Assembly: GCF_036885195.1 (NCBI RefSeq)
Contig: NZ_CP133656.1
Coordinates: 2,418,001 to 2,482,000 of the forward strand
DNA length: 64,000 nt
DNA from: Pectobacterium cacticida
GTDB taxonomy: Bacteria > Pseudomonadota > Gammaproteobacteria > Enterobacterales > Enterobacteriaceae
Direction: 5' to 3'
The translations under genes and the position numbers were made by a program. How positions within the stretch are numbered: the first letter of the stretch is position 1; each line of letters opens with the position of its first letter. A model generated the notes under the pieces. That model saw only the letters and a list, made by a program, of their open reading frames with translations. It was not told where the DNA came from and made no database searches. Of this stretch, positions 63,265 through 64,000 are shown one piece after another.

Positions 63265-64000
63265 CAGCCCTTGCTCCAGCGGTCAGTCTGCAAACTGATG
63301 GCCACCACCACCAGCGCGATACCAAGCGCAGGTAGCAGCGCCGCCCATGGGTTTAGCATCAGTCCGGGCAACCCGTCGCGCACCATTGACGCCCAGTCGA
63401 TCCCGCCGGGAGTGGCGATACCAAGAAAACTGGCCGAGGCGAGCAGGTAAATCGCCGCGACTAAACGGGTTGTCCCATCGGCCAGGATACCGGGCACAAT
63501 CACCGGCAGGACTTCGCGCCATAGCAGTAACGGCAGCGCATCGCCTGCCGCACGCGCGACCTCAACGTAACCGGTATCGAGGACGGGATCCGCCAGCGAA
63601 CGTACGTAGCGCAGGGTAAAAGGGATATTGAGTAACGTCATCCCGATCAACAGCGCGACCTGCCCGTTGCCAAAGGCATAGATCACCCCGATCAGTACCA
63701 GCAGCGGGGGCATGTACAGCAGCGGGTCCAGTAACACCACCAGCCTTCTCCCGCGATCGGGCAAAGCCACCAGCAGCAGCGCACACAAACTGCCTAAAAA
63801 TGAGGAACACAGTGCGCACAACAGAGGGAACAACAGAATATTGCGACCGCCGCTCAGCAGACGACTCAAGACATCCCGCCCCAGGCCATCGCTGCCCAGC
63901 CACAGTCTTTCATCCGGCAGTTGCCAGGCCAGACCGAGGCTACGCTGTGGGTTATAGGGGGCCAGCCACGGACTACAGATAATCAGGGCAATCATCAATA
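63264..64000 (-). CDS. Dpp/Opp-type ABC permease (DppC-like), cut by window edge
   Basis: About 245 residues of an importer permease; the frame is open to the window end, so the N-terminus probably lies outside (TTG at 63998 is not a convincing start). The DppC-type signature LGSDGLGRDVLSRLLSGGRN and the EAA-loop ARAAGDALPLLLWREVLPVIVPGIL are visible. Ends in a stop shared with the ATPase start. A second permease and a binding protein are expected beyond the edge. Confidence 0.85.
   Translation of the reverse strand, partial: LMIALIICSPWLAPYNPQRSLGLAWQLPDERLWLGSDGLGRDVLSRLLSGGRNILLFPLLCALCSSFLGSLCALLLVALPDRGRRLVVLLDPLLYMPPLLVLIGVIYAFGNGQVALLIGMTLLNIPFTLRYVRSLADPVLDTGYVEVARAAGDALPLLLWREVLPVIVPGILADGTTRLVAAIYLLASASFLGIATPGGIDWASMVRDGLPGLMLNPWAALLPALGIALVVVAISLQTDRWSKG

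Noticed and set aside
1..64000. CRISPR arrays, rRNA genes, phage structural genes
   Set aside because: No regularly spaced repeats, rRNA or capsid/tail genes were recognised.

Overview
The window is a piece of an enterobacterial chromosome. Several proteins (PatA, PatD, DcuB, Cbl, FdhF, UhpABC) look close to E. coli counterparts as I remember them. The mixture of a hasISRADEF haemophore locus, uhpABC joined to afuABC, a FetMP-type iron operon and a PAAR/S-pyocin effector suggests a soft-rot Pectobacteriaceae (Pectobacterium or a near relative). The genus is an inference, not a measurement.

Layout. 1-2.5 kb: putrescine catabolism (patA, cut by the window edge, and patD). 2.6-12.8 kb: complete haem acquisition locus: ECF sigma HasI, anti-sigma HasS, receptor HasR, haemophore HasA and its type I secretion system HasDEF, with Fur boxes and two matching HasI-type promoters. 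13.1-14.7 kb: dcuB behind a likely FNR promoter. 14.8-19 kb: a sulfur/D-amino-acid region (racemase, broken D-cysteine desulfhydrase, broken ABC permease, alcohol dehydrogenase-like protein, cbl) containing a deletion scar. 19.3-28.1 kb: a DMT exporter, then a minus-strand FetM/FetP iron operon with an FtsX-type ABC system, a YHS/Cys-rich membrane protein and a TlpA lipoprotein. 28.5-36.6 kb: chemoreceptor, a cysteine (not selenocysteine) formate dehydrogenase H, a dicarboxylate symporter, a HypT-like LysR regulator and a second racemase. 36.9-44.9 kb: uhpABC sensing genes followed by afuABC sugar-phosphate importer genes.

45.2-57.0 kb is an AT-rich accessory region that starts at tRNA-Asn with a decayed P4-type integrase. 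It carries an orphan PD-(D/E)XK-like protein, a complete IS256-family element with an 8-bp target duplication, an orphan T6SS PAAR/S-pyocin effector with immunity-type genes, a second broken IS copy in inverted orientation, an orphan polytopic membrane protein, a GNAT acetyltransferase and a frameshifted gene. 57.0-64.0 kb is a GC-rich, tightly overlapping minus-strand operon (peptide/opine-type ABC importer, a YbtPQ/IrtAB-like ABC pair, cytochrome P450). Its 3' end cuts into a truncated lipoprotein gene.

How it fits together. Three separate iron or metal acquisition systems (Has, Fet and probably the P450/ABC cassette) lie within 64 kb. Anaerobic C4-dicarboxylate exchange and formate oxidation, and hexose-phosphate sensing joined to ABC uptake, complete the metabolic part. 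The accessory region is the unstable part, with decay, IS insertion and competition genes.
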